Translations under genes and position numbers: made by a program
The notes under the pieces: generated by a model
What the model saw: the letters and a program-made list of their open reading frames with translations, nothing else
Databases searched by the model: none
What the model was told of the DNA's origin: nothing
Origin: Ideonella livida
GTDB taxonomy: Bacteria; Pseudomonadota; Gammaproteobacteria; Burkholderiales; Burkholderiaceae_C
Assembly: GCF_010499455.1 (NCBI RefSeq)
Contig: NZ_JAAGOH010000013.1
Location: 1-64,000, forward strand
DNA: 64,000 nucleotides
Reading direction: 5' to 3'
In this document: positions 1-8,248 of the stretch, piece by piece
Numbering within the stretch: the first letter of the stretch is position 1
Layout: every line of letters starts with the position of its first letter

Positions 1-127
1 TTCTTGTGCAACTTGATCAGCATGTCGGCCTCCGGCCCTTCCATGCTGCCACGACCTCAGCCAACACGGCCCGCCCCAGCAGCAACGGACGTCTACTTTT
101 TAGAAGGTATTCGTCCGGGACCTGACA
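1..127. mobile_element. Probable terminal segment of an insertion sequence (partial)
   Basis: None of the three forward frames reads as a credible protein through this stretch. It ends in TCCGGGACCTGACA (114-127), which read from the other strand gives TGTCAGGTCCCGGA, a plausible IS terminal repeat. The same 14 bases occur at 54703-54716 next to an ISL3 transposase. Protein-like sequence in the frame of the next gene begins immediately after base 127. I infer an IS whose body lies mostly off the left edge and which cut that gene. The IS family is not recognised. Confidence 0.4.
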
Positions 128-205
128 GCTAAGTACGAGGAGCATGTCGACGCTGGGGAGTGGCATCAGGCTGAAAACAGCCTGAGGGCGTACGTCGAGC
201 AAGGT

Positions 206-1000
206 GTGAAGGCTGGTTGGCCGCTGGCAGCGTTAATGCGCACAGGCCTTCATCCAGAAATTGGCGATGTGCTGCAACGTCTTGCCAAAGAGGGCGTCGC
301 CGGTGCCGCAGAGCGACTGCACGAGCTCAACACTCACGGTGGGTGGGACATCGGCGTGCTGGAGCGAGAAGAACATACAAGCTCCGATATGAAAGGGAAA
401 CCCTTCGACGGTGACGTTTCCACCTTCGAACCCGAGCAGTTGCAGGCCTTGCTCGATCGTCTATCGGGTGGTGGTTACGACGACGAAGCGGCGCTTCTGG
501 CCTGGTATCGGTACTGGGAGAAGCAAGGCCAAGGAAAGCGGATTCTTGACGCGCTTGAGAAGCCGCTCCTAGCTGGCCGAGGGCGTAACCTGCTTCACCT
601 TTCCACCCCTGCCTTTCACACCCGACGCAAGTTGAGCGGGTTGAAAGCTGCTTGGAAATACCTTGTTAGCGCGCAGATCAACAGCGGCGCATGGGTCGGC
701 TACGTGGAGAGTGAAGAGAAAACGCTTGCCCGGCTCGACTTGGTAGTCCAGCACTACCCGAAGTCTTGCGATGATTTCGTGATCGAGACGGCCTATGCCA
801 TGTTCGGTGAACCAAAGCGACCGCGATTGGCACCGGGCGAGGCGATGGTGTATTTCTATGTCAAGCAGGGGCGGATTGACGCGGCAATTGCATTCGCGCA
901 GGTCATGGTCGATTGCGTACGCGAAGACACCCGAACCCTTCCTTTGGCTGTGCCTCGCTGGAGAGCCGAGTTGGCTGCTCTTGATGCGCCGGAGGTTTGA
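206..1000 (+). CDS. Unknown protein, probably 5'-truncated
   Basis: 264 residues from a GTG. The frame stays open and protein-like (KYEEHVDAGEWHQAEN) back to about base 128, where the IS-like end begins, and it is closed by a stop at 101-103. The true N-terminus has therefore probably been removed. The composition (many Ala/Leu/Glu/Trp, helix-turn-helix spacing, no signal peptide) suggests an all-helical solenoid-like protein. No catalytic motif was seen. The stop overlaps the next start by one base (TGATG), so the two genes were co-translated. Base composition is less G/C-biased than in the following genes. Function unknown; it may now be a pseudogene. Confidence 0.5.
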   Translation: MKAGWPLAALMRTGLHPEIGDVLQRLAKEGVAGAAERLHELNTHGGWDIGVLEREEHTSSDMKGKPFDGDVSTFEPEQLQALLDRLSGGGYDDEAALLAWYRYWEKQGQGKRILDALEKPLLAGRGRNLLHLSTPAFHTRRKLSGLKAAWKYLVSAQINSGAWVGYVESEEKTLARLDLVVQHYPKSCDDFVIETAYAMFGEPKRPRLAPGEAMVYFYVKQGRIDAAIAFAQVMVDCVREDTRTLPLAVPRWRAELAALDAPEV

Positions 1001-2442
1001 TGGACGATCTTCGAATTCTGATCGCTCGTCTTGGCTGGCCGACTCCAGCCAGTCGGTGGTGGAGCATTCAGGCGCTTGCTGCAAGACTGGGCGATCCCGC
1101 GACAACGACCGCGACTGAGGCAGCGCTGCTGAAACTGCTGCACTCGCGCAAGCTCGAAGCGGAAGTTGTTGAGGTGCTTTGCATTTTCTGGATGGCCGCG
1201 AGTACGCATGGCTACACACCAAGCGCTGAACTCCCAGCCCACACGCCAAAACCGTCACTGTTGTCTCATCTGTTCCTAGAGGCGCTCGGGTTCACTGCGC
1301 AGGCCACACATGCTGACTTTGAAGCGGCACCGCAGAACTTCGAAACACCCAGCGACTTCGATGGGGTTCAGGGAGGAGAGGTAGCCCGAGTCTTCAGGAC
1401 TGCGCTGAACAGGCTGGAACTTCCAACCGGGCTCCCCCTGATTCGCCAGATGGCGTTCGAGTGGGCTCAGAATCGGATGGCCTACCCCGAAGCGCCCTTT
1501 CAAGGCGACCTCGGACACTTTGCGCGACCGCTGGGTGAGGGTTTCGTAGGCTCGTACTCTGCACGTGCCGCCCTTCGTGCAATCTCAGCTTACCTGCGCA
1601 CGCTGGTTGTAGCGGAACGGTTGTGGGGGCTGCCGTCTGACGTCGCTCGCTACTTGGCGCTCAGAGCATTGCCTATTCATCCAACGCTGGCTGCGCTGAG
1701 ACCATCACGTCCGGCATGGGTGCCGGTGCGAGAGGACTTCAGCGGGGATGCAGATGCAATCGAAGGCGTCCTGCGAGGTGTTGTCGATCGCGTCGCAGCC
1801 GAGCGGCCCGGTGATGAGCTGATCGCGCTCAGCACGCCCGTCGAGATGACTATGGGGCGCTGCGTGGAGGTGTCGCTGGTGCGCTGGCTGCGAATCGACG
1901 ACAGCGAAGTAGCAGACGCGGATTTAGCTGCGTATCTCGATTTCTTCTGGCGCAACATGCCGACACCCCCAAGCAATCCAACCGCTCCGCTTGACAGGTC
2001 GACTTGGTTGGAAGCGCTGCCCATAGAACAACTGTTAGACGCTCCGTCTGGGTCCTTGCCTTTGGCCGGGTTGATGGACTTTGATCGCATGGGATACCTG
2101 CAATTGGATCTCTACCCATCCAGATTGTTTGTGCCGACGCTCCTGGGGACTGTTCGGACAGAAGTGCGCCCAGCGGGCACCATGCTCGAGGTTTGGGGGA
2201 ATGAACAAGTGGTTGCGGATTACGTTCACTGGAATGCCGGCTGGGGGCCGGTAAGGCCAGGGCCATTGAGCGGGGTCTGCGGTGCTGCCTTGGTCTCTCG
2301 CGGAACTACATATCGCGAGTTCCCTGCCGCTGAAGGGCAGGTGATTCGTTCGTTCTTCCTTTGGCAAGTTCGTCTTCTTCACCGAAGCAACACGTACGAC
2401 GCGTTTGACGAGACCCTGAAGAGCGGTGTTTTCTTTGTTTGA
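1000..2442 (+). CDS. Unknown protein, coupled to the upstream gene
   Basis: 480 residues from ATG 1000, with GGAGG at 991-995 as ribosome binding site; a TTG at 997 would be too close. It is coupled to the upstream gene by a TGATG overlap. The N-terminal 100 residues are Ala/Leu/Trp-rich and HEAT-like; the C-terminal third is aromatic and Gly-rich (PSRLFVPTLLG, HWNAGWGPVRPGP) and ends in FFV. There are no membrane segments or signal peptide. I do not recognise the family. Two cytosolic unknown genes in tandem beside an IS end look like the tail of an accessory (possibly defence) cassette, but nothing in the sequence proves that. Confidence 0.6.
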   Translation: MDDLRILIARLGWPTPASRWWSIQALAARLGDPATTTATEAALLKLLHSRKLEAEVVEVLCIFWMAASTHGYTPSAELPAHTPKPSLLSHLFLEALGFTAQATHADFEAAPQNFETPSDFDGVQGGEVARVFRTALNRLELPTGLPLIRQMAFEWAQNRMAYPEAPFQGDLGHFARPLGEGFVGSYSARAALRAISAYLRTLVVAERLWGLPSDVARYLALRALPIHPTLAALRPSRPAWVPVREDFSGDADAIEGVLRGVVDRVAAERPGDELIALSTPVEMTMGRCVEVSLVRWLRIDDSEVADADLAAYLDFFWRNMPTPPSNPTAPLDRSTWLEALPIEQLLDAPSGSLPLAGLMDFDRMGYLQLDLYPSRLFVPTLLGTVRTEVRPAGTMLEVWGNEQVVADYVHWNAGWGPVRPGPLSGVCGAALVSRGTTYREFPAAEGQVIRSFFLWQVRLLHRSNTYDAFDETLKSGVFFV

Positions 2443-2612
2443 CCAGCCGGCACTCCTGTGCTGGGCTCATGCGCCGGTGGCGGCTGCTCTGCAAAGCCGC
2501 GTTACTACTTCGGACTCGCAGCTTCGACGACCTTTATTTGCCACACTCCGTTTGCCGCCTCGCTACCAAGACCGTCGGCCGACTTGATTTGCTCCAGTCA
2601 ACGATTTCCCCC

Positions 2613-4454
2613 TCACTCCACCGTCACCGACTTCGCCAGGTTCCGCGGCTTGTCCACATCCGTCCCCCGCGCACACGCCGTGTGATACGCCAGCAGCTGC
2701 AGCGGCACCACGTGCAGGATGGGGGAGAGGGCGCCGTAGTGTTCGGGCATGCGGATGACGTGCAGGCCTTCGGCGTTTTCGATGCGGGTGTCGGCGTCGG
2801 CGAACACGAAGAGTTCACCGCCTCGGGCGCGCACTTCTTGCAGGTTGCTTTTGAGCTTTTCCAGCAGGGCGTCGTTGGGGGCCACGGTCACCACGGGCAT
2901 GGCGCTGGTCACCAGGGCCAGGGGGCCGTGTTTGAGTTCACCGGCCGGGTAGGCCTCGGCGTGGATGTAGCTGATTTCCTTGAGTTTGAGCGCACCTTCC
3001 AGGGCGATGGGGTAGTGCAGGCCGCGGCCCAGGAAGAGGGCGTTTTCTTTGCGGGCAAAGGCTTCGGCCCAGGCCACCACCTGGGGCTCCAGCGCCAGCA
3101 CGGCTTGCAGGGCCACGGGCAGGTGGCGCATGGCTTTGAGGTGGACGGCCTCTTGCTCGGGCGTGGTGGTGCCGCGCACTTGGGCCAGGGCCAGGGTGAG
3201 CAGGAACAGGCCGGCCAGCTGGGTGGTGAAGGCCTTGGTGCTGGCCACGCCCACTTCCACGCCGGCGCGGGTGATGTAGGCCAGCTCGCACTCGCGCACC
3301 ATGGCGCTGGTGGCCACGTTGCAGATGGTCAGGGTGTGCGGCATACCCAAGCTGCGGGCGTGCTTGAGCGCGGCCAGGGTGTCAGCCGTCTCACCGCTTT
3401 GGCTGATGGTGACGACCAGGGTGCGCGGGTCAGGCACGCTGTCGCGGTAGCGGTATTCGCTGGCAATTTCCACGCTGGTGGGGATGCGGGCGATGCTTTC
3501 CAGCCAGTATTTGGCGGTGGAGCCTGAGTAGTAGCTGGTGCCGCAGGCCAGGATCAGCACGCGGTCAATGGCTTTGAACACGCGGTAGGCGCCGTCGCCA
3601 AACAGCTCGGGGGTGATGCCTTCCACGCCTTCCAGGGTGTCGGCAATGGCGCGCGGCTGCTCGAAGATTTCCTTCTGCATGTAGTGGCGGTAGGGGCCCA
3701 GCTCGGCGGCGCCGGTGTGGGCGTGCACGATCTTCACGTCGCGCAGCACGGGGGCGAAGTTGTCGTCGGCCAGGCGCTCGGAGATCCAGTGCTTGCCCAG
3801 TTGCAGGTCCACCACGTCGCCTTCTTCGAGGTAGACGATGCGGTCGGTCACGCCGGCCAGGGCCATGGCGTCTGAGGCCAGGTAGCGGGCTTCGGGGTCC
3901 GCGTCATCCCCCAGGCCCAGCACCAGGGGCGAGCCGTAGCGGGCGCCCACCACGCGGTGCGGCTCGTCACGACAGAACACGGCGATGGCGTAGGCGCCGT
4001 GCAGGCGGGCCACGGCGCGTTGCACGGTGTCAAACAGGTCACCGTCATAGAGGTGGGCCACCAGGTGGGCGATGACCTCGGTGTCGGTCTGGCTCTCGAA
4101 CACATAGCCCTTGGCCTGCAGTTCGGCGCGCAGCTCGTCGTGGTTCTCGATGATGCCGTTGTGCACCAGGGCGATCTTGCCGCCCGAGAAGTGCGGGTGG
4201 GCGTTGTGCACCACCGGCGCGCCGTGGGTGGCCCAGCGGGTGTGGGCAATGCCGGTGCCGCTGGCCACGCCGTCGGCGTCAATTTGCTGGCGCAGCTCGG
4301 CCACGCGGGCGGTGGAGCGGCTGCGGCGCAGGGCGCCGCCTTGGTGCACCGCCACGCCGCAGCTGTCATAACCCCGGTATTCCAGCCTTTGCAGGCCCTG
4401 CACCAGGATGGGGACGATGTTGCGGGTGCTGACGGCGCCGACGATGCCACACAT
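2613..4454 (-). CDS. glmS: Glutamine--fructose-6-phosphate aminotransferase (isomerizing)
   Basis: Makes glucosamine-6-phosphate from fructose-6-phosphate and glutamine, the first step towards UDP-GlcNAc for peptidoglycan and LPS. 613 residues, the family's usual size. The N-terminus is MCGIVGA with the catalytic Cys directly after Met, followed by the glutaminase domain ([16 protein letters not shown]). Two SIS sugar-isomerase domains follow ([20 protein letters not shown]), and the protein ends KSVTVE. A good AGGAG precedes the ATG. The gene stands alone on this strand; a 25-bp palindrome lies 55-79 bp upstream of the start. Confidence 0.97.
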   Translation of the reverse strand: MCGIVGAVSTRNIVPILVQGLQRLEYRGYDSCGVAVHQGGALRRSRSTARVAELRQQIDADGVASGTGIAHTRWATHGAPVVHNAHPHFSGGKIALVHNGIIENHDELRAELQAKGYVFESQTDTEVIAHLVAHLYDGDLFDTVQRAVARLHGAYAIAVFCRDEPHRVVGARYGSPLVLGLGDDADPEARYLASDAMALAGVTDRIVYLEEGDVVDLQLGKHWISERLADDNFAPVLRDVKIVHAHTGAAELGPYRHYMQKEIFEQPRAIADTLEGVEGITPELFGDGAYRVFKAIDRVLILACGTSYYSGSTAKYWLESIARIPTSVEIASEYRYRDSVPDPRTLVVTISQSGETADTLAALKHARSLGMPHTLTICNVATSAMVRECELAYITRAGVEVGVASTKAFTTQLAGLFLLTLALAQVRGTTTPEQEAVHLKAMRHLPVALQAVLALEPQVVAWAEAFARKENALFLGRGLHYPIALEGALKLKEISYIHAEAYPAGELKHGPLALVTSAMPVVTVAPNDALLEKLKSNLQEVRARGGELFVFADADTRIENAEGLHVIRMPEHYGALSPILHVVPLQLLAYHTACARGTDVDKPRNLAKSVTVE

Positions 4455-4508
4455 GTTGCGGTTCTCCTGAAGATGCGCTCATCGTAGGCTGGAGAGAAAG
4501 ACGTTTGC

Positions 4509-4533
4509 TTTCATATGAAGGCCTCATATGAAA
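4509..4533. promoter_or_regulatory. Perfect inverted repeat, candidate operator between glmS and the cyanase gene
   Basis: TTTCATATGA, 5-base spacer AGGCC, then TCATATGAAA: perfect 10-bp arms in an A/T-rich pocket. It lies 55 bp upstream of glmS (-) and about 185 bp upstream of the cyanase start (+). A second short hairpin (CCCATC / GATGGG, 4541-4559) follows. The symmetry fits a dimeric repressor site, probably for glmS. The regulator is unknown; the Lrp/AsnC gene at 5235 is one candidate. Confidence 0.5.
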
Positions 4534-4717
4534 CAAATCACCCATCAAAATCAGATGGGAAATTTTTAGTCATCAAATACACATACAAGAAATATTCCAT
4601 CCACAGCCGGCGCCTCGTCCCCTGGACTGGCTCTTGCACCCACCCCGCCTGCGCCCCGGCCTGGGGCGCCAGGGCTGGCGCGGCCGCCCTGTCTCACCCT
4701 GAATGGAGAACACACGC

Positions 4718-5161
4718 ATGAGCCGGCTGGACGTGACCGAGAAGATCATCACCGCCAAGGTGTCCAAGGGCCTGAAGTGGGCCGATGTGGCCACGCAGGT
4801 GGGCCTGAGCAAAGAGTGGGTGACGGCCGCCTGCCTGGGGCAGATGACGCTGGATGCCCGGCAGGCCGCCATCGTGGGCGAGATTTTTGGGCTGAGCGCT
4901 GAGGATCAGAAGTGGCTGCAGGTGGTGCCCTACAAGGGCAGCCTGCCCACCGCCGTGCCCACCGATCCGTTGATCTACCGCTTTTATGAGCTGGTCAGCG
5001 TGTACGGCAGCACCTTCAAGGCGCTGATTCATGAGGAGTTTGGCGACGGCATCATGAGCGCCATCGACTTCAAGATGGACCTGCAGCGCGAGCCCGACCC
5101 CAAGGGCGACCGGGTGAGCATCACCATGAGCGGCAAGTTCCTGCCCTACAAGACGTATTGA
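4718..5161 (+). CDS. cynS: Cyanate hydratase (cyanase)
   Basis: Converts cyanate plus bicarbonate to CO2 and carbamate, detoxifying cyanate and releasing ammonia. 147 residues, typical for the family. The N-terminal helical DNA-binding-like domain carries the LSKEWVTAACLGQ motif. The catalytic triad is visible as Arg88 and Glu91 in IYRFYE and Ser114 in GIMSAIDF. I chose ATG 4718 because GGAG at 4705-4708 is well spaced for it; an in-frame ATG at 4703 would add five residues and has no site of its own. There is no cynT or cynR beside it, so bicarbonate supply and regulation are not encoded locally. Confidence 0.95.
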   Translation: MSRLDVTEKIITAKVSKGLKWADVATQVGLSKEWVTAACLGQMTLDARQAAIVGEIFGLSAEDQKWLQVVPYKGSLPTAVPTDPLIYRFYELVSVYGSTFKALIHEEFGDGIMSAIDFKMDLQREPDPKGDRVSITMSGKFLPYKTY

Positions 5162-5234
5162 GCGGCAAGGGGCTTTTCGCCCGGGGTCCCGCGTTGCGGC
5201 CGGCCTGCGCCGGCCGGGCTCGGCAGGAAATTTC

Positions 5235-5735
5235 ATGCAAGATGCCTGCATGGAACTTCCCACCGGTGTTGATGTGGAACTGGACGCCATTGACTGGCGT
5301 CTGCTGGGCCTGTTGCAGGCCGACGCCAGCCTGACCAACCAGGCGCTGGCCGAGGCGGCACATGTCTCGCCCGCCACCGCGCTGCGCCGCGTCAAGCGCC
5401 TGCGCGAAGAAGGGGTGATCGAGCGCTTCACCACCCTGCTGGCGCCGGCCTTTGCCGGTCGTGGCCTGCAGGCGCTGTGCGAAGTGACGCTGGACCGCCA
5501 GGGCGCCGAGGCGCTGGATGCGTTTGAGGCCCGCGCGGTGGCCGAGGCGGCGGTGCAGCAGGTCTGGCGCGTCTCGCCCGGGCCCGACTTTGTGCTGGTG
5601 GTGTGGGCCGCCGACATGCCGGCCTACCTGGCGGTGACGCAGCGGTTGTTCACCCAAGATGCCAATGTGCGCAACGTCAAGAGCTTCTTTGCCTTGAAGC
5701 GCGCCAAGTTCAACCCCGCCGTGCCGGCGCCCTGA
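5235..5735 (+). CDS. Lrp/AsnC family transcriptional regulator
   Basis: 166 residues. An N-terminal winged helix (LTNQALAEAAHVSPATALRR, about residues 33-52, then VKRLREEGVIERF) is followed by a RAM/AsnC ligand-binding domain with LDAFEARAVAEAAV, a Gly-poor GPDFVLVVWAAD strand and FALKRAKF near the end. This is the canonical layout of feast/famine regulators that bind amino acids or small effectors and oligomerise on DNA. AGGA precedes the ATG; a start 15 bases on is also possible. It follows the cyanase gene by 73 bp, which contains a G/C-rich hairpin at 5197-5216. The effector is unknown. Confidence 0.9.
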   Translation: MQDACMELPTGVDVELDAIDWRLLGLLQADASLTNQALAEAAHVSPATALRRVKRLREEGVIERFTTLLAPAFAGRGLQALCEVTLDRQGAEALDAFEARAVAEAAVQQVWRVSPGPDFVLVVWAADMPAYLAVTQRLFTQDANVRNVKSFFALKRAKFNPAVPAP

Positions 5736-5754
5736 GAAGCCGGGAGTCCTGCCC

Positions 5755-6345
5755 ATGTCCCACAGCCTGAACGGGCCGGCCCAGGCCGAGCTGGTGATCA
5801 AGAAGAGCCGTTTTATTGGCTGCGTGCGGCCGGTGGCCGACCGCGCCGAGGCGCAGGCGGTGGTGGCCGCCCTGCGGGCCGAGCACCCCGGCGCGGCCCA
5901 TGTGTGCTGGGCGCTGCTGGCCGGCGGCCAGAGCGCGGCGGTGGACGACGGCGAGCCCGGTGGCACCGCCGGCCTGCCCATGCTCAACGTGCTGCGCCAC
6001 CAGGACCTGGACGGCGTGCTGGCCACGGTGGTGCGCTACTTTGGCGGTGTGAAGCTGGGCGCGGGTGGCCTGGTGCGGGCCTACACCGACGCGGTGGCCA
6101 CCGCCCTGCAGGGCGCCGTGCGGGTGCCGCGCCAGCGCCTGGTCACCCTGGGTTGCGAGGTGCCCTATGCCCTGGAGGGCTGGCTGCGCCGCCAGCTGGA
6201 CACCCATGGCGCCACGCTGCAGGCGGTGGACCACGGGGCGCTGGTGCGGCTGCGCTTTGCCCTGCCCGAAGACGCGGCACCGGCCCTGCGCAGGGCGCTG
6301 GAGGACGGGGGCCGCGGCCAGCTGGGCTGGTGGCGGCCGGACTGA
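5755..6345 (+). CDS. YigZ/IMPACT family protein (UPF0029)
   Basis: 196 residues. The N-terminal UPF0029 core has KKSRFIGCVRPV, HVCWALLAGG and DDGEPGGTAGLPML, followed by VVRYFGGVKLGAGGLVRAY, the family's signature. A short C-terminal DUF1949-type ferredoxin-like domain follows (about residues 137-196). Bacterial YigZ proteins are related to eukaryotic IMPACT and bind nucleic acid; the role in cells is poorly known. GGGAG sits ahead of the ATG, 19 bp after the Lrp gene, so the two may be cotranscribed. Confidence 0.9.
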   Translation: MSHSLNGPAQAELVIKKSRFIGCVRPVADRAEAQAVVAALRAEHPGAAHVCWALLAGGQSAAVDDGEPGGTAGLPMLNVLRHQDLDGVLATVVRYFGGVKLGAGGLVRAYTDAVATALQGAVRVPRQRLVTLGCEVPYALEGWLRRQLDTHGATLQAVDHGALVRLRFALPEDAAPALRRALEDGGRGQLGWWRPD

Positions 6346-6376
6346 GCCCAGCCGCCGCCGCCGCGCGCGCCAAGGC

Positions 6377-8233
6377 TCAGGCTTGCGGCGCCACGTCCAC
6401 CATGTGCCACCACTCCTGCCAGAACAGCGGCCGGCGGTAGCCGGTGACCTGGCGGTGTTGCAGGTCGGTCACCAGGGTGTGCAGGCGGGCGCGGTAGGGC
6501 ATCCACACGGCCCCGTGGCGCCAGACCTCTCTGAAGACGGCGTCGCGCTGCGGTCCGTCGGGCAGGCCGCTCAGGCGCTGGTACAGGGCGGTGACCTCCG
6601 GATGGTCAAAACGCGCCAGGTTCTGGCCGCCTATCTGGGTGCCGTCATAGCGCTGCAGGGCGCCCTGGCTGTCGGGCGAGGCGGACAGGCCGCCCACGCC
6701 CCAGACCATGAAGCGGCCAGCCCGCGCGGCCTTGAGGTTCTCCTGGAAGCTGCCAAAGCGGAACTGGACCTGCACGCCCAGGGCGGTGAGGTCGCGCTGC
6801 CACAGTTCGGCCTGCTGGCGGGCGCGCTGCGTGGTCTCGGTGGTCCACTCCAGGCGCAGGGGGCTGCCGTCGGGGCGCTCGCGCCAGCCGTCGCCGTCGC
6901 GGTCCACAAAGCCGTGCAGGTCCAGCAGGGCCCGTGCGCGGGCGGGGTCGTGGTGGCTCATCTCGGAGCGGAACCGGGGGTCGTAGGCGCGGGTGTGGGG
7001 CGCCACGCTGGCCTGGGCCGGCACGGCCTGGCCGCGGTAGACGAGTTGGATCTCCCGGGCCACGTCCAGTCCCAGTGAGAGGGCGCGGCGCAGCGCCACC
7101 TGGGCGGTGTCCAGCCCGCCCACCACCGGGTCGGCCATGTTGAAGACGGTGACGGTGCAGTCGGCCCGCAGGTTGCGCTGGCCCTGCACGCCCTGGTGCG
7201 CCAGATGAGGCGCCAGGCGGCCATGGGGCATGGCCAGGGCCACGAAGTCGGCAGGCACGTTCTCGATGAGGTCATGCTGGCCGTTGAGAAAGGCCAGCCA
7301 GCGGGGCTGCGCCTCCTCGACGATGGCCACCTCGACCTCATCGACCAGGGGCAGCAGGCGGCCGCGCAGCCGGGCCAGTATGGCCTGGCCCTGGGCATCG
7401 TCCGGGGCGGGTTCGGCGTCGTAGCGTCGCTCGCGGTAGCCCGGGTTGCGCACCAGGCGGATGAGCGATCCCCGCCGCCACTGCGCCAGTTTGAAGGGGC
7501 CGGTGCCCACAGGATGGGCATCGATGGCCGGGCCGTAGTGGTCCACCACCTCACGGGCCACGGCGCCAAAGAGGTCGCTCTCGGCCAGGAACTCGATGAA
7601 ACGCGGCCGGGGGGCCTGCAGGCGGAACTGCAAGGTATGGCGGTCCAGAGCCCGCAGGCCGGCCACCGGGGCGGCGTAGTCATAGGGCTGGCGGCGCTCG
7701 ATCGCACGTTGGCGCTTGGCGGCCAGTCCCTCCAAGCCATAGCTGTCCACAAAACTCCAGACCGGGCTCTTGAGGGCGGGGTCAGCGAAGCGTTCGAGGG
7801 CGTACACATAGTCGGCGGCCACCAGCTCGCGCCGGCGTCCGCCAAAGGCCGGGTCATCGGCAAAGAAGATGCCCGGACGCAACTGCACCGTCCACACCCG
7901 GTAGTCGTCGGTGTGCTCGGGCAGGGCCGCGGCGGTGAGGGGCTTGACGCGGGCCGGCCGGGCCAGGTGGTCGTAGGTGTAGAGCGCCTCAAAAATGTGG
8001 GCGGTCAGGGTGCGGGAGTACAGGTCGCTGAGCTTGACGGGGTCCAGGCTGGTCTCGGCAGCCGGAAAGGCATAGCGCAGCACCCGGCGCCCGGCGACCT
8101 CGGGCGGCGCGGAGGCTGCGCCGGCCGCCGGTGACGGCAGCAGACCGCCGACCGCGACGCCCGCGGCCAAGCTGCCTGCCTGGGCCACCAGGTGCCGCCG
8201 GGCGGGGTCCTCAGGGCGGGTTCGGTGCGGCAT
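6377..8233 (-). CDS. Peptide ABC transporter periplasmic binding protein (SBP family 5), copy 1
   Basis: About 618 residues from ATG 8233 (GTG 8242 is also possible). The N-terminus ARRHLVAQAGSLAAGVAVGG looks like a Tat-type export signal. The mature part is a family 5 (Opp/Dpp/YejA) binding protein: LRYAFPAAETSLDPVKLSD, the long HIFEALYTYDHLARPARV stretch and DRDGDGWRERPDG. It would deliver oligopeptides to the permeases encoded from 10360. Its start lies 15 bp after the stop of the paralogue at 8249, so they form a two-gene operon divergent from the membrane components. Confidence 0.9.
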   Translation of the reverse strand: MPHRTRPEDPARRHLVAQAGSLAAGVAVGGLLPSPAAGAASAPPEVAGRRVLRYAFPAAETSLDPVKLSDLYSRTLTAHIFEALYTYDHLARPARVKPLTAAALPEHTDDYRVWTVQLRPGIFFADDPAFGGRRRELVAADYVYALERFADPALKSPVWSFVDSYGLEGLAAKRQRAIERRQPYDYAAPVAGLRALDRHTLQFRLQAPRPRFIEFLAESDLFGAVAREVVDHYGPAIDAHPVGTGPFKLAQWRRGSLIRLVRNPGYRERRYDAEPAPDDAQGQAILARLRGRLLPLVDEVEVAIVEEAQPRWLAFLNGQHDLIENVPADFVALAMPHGRLAPHLAHQGVQGQRNLRADCTVTVFNMADPVVGGLDTAQVALRRALSLGLDVAREIQLVYRGQAVPAQASVAPHTRAYDPRFRSEMSHHDPARARALLDLHGFVDRDGDGWRERPDGSPLRLEWTTETTQRARQQAELWQRDLTALGVQVQFRFGSFQENLKAARAGRFMVWGVGGLSASPDSQGALQRYDGTQIGGQNLARFDHPEVTALYQRLSGLPDGPQRDAVFREVWRHGAVWMPYRARLHTLVTDLQHRQVTGYRRPLFWQEWWHMVDVAPQA

Positions 8234-8248
8234 GGGGGGCACGACGGC

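Noticed and set aside
569-1258. Minus-strand frames across the unknown gene pair
   Set aside because: No ribosome site; the plus strand has a good Shine-Dalgarno and TGATG coupling.
4455-4717. glmS ribozyme
   Set aside because: Known in Gram-positive leaders; no ribozyme core here, only palindromes.
5197-5216. Terminator after the cyanase gene
   Set aside because: A good G/C hairpin (CGGCCGGC / GCCGGCCG) but no T run follows and the next gene is close.
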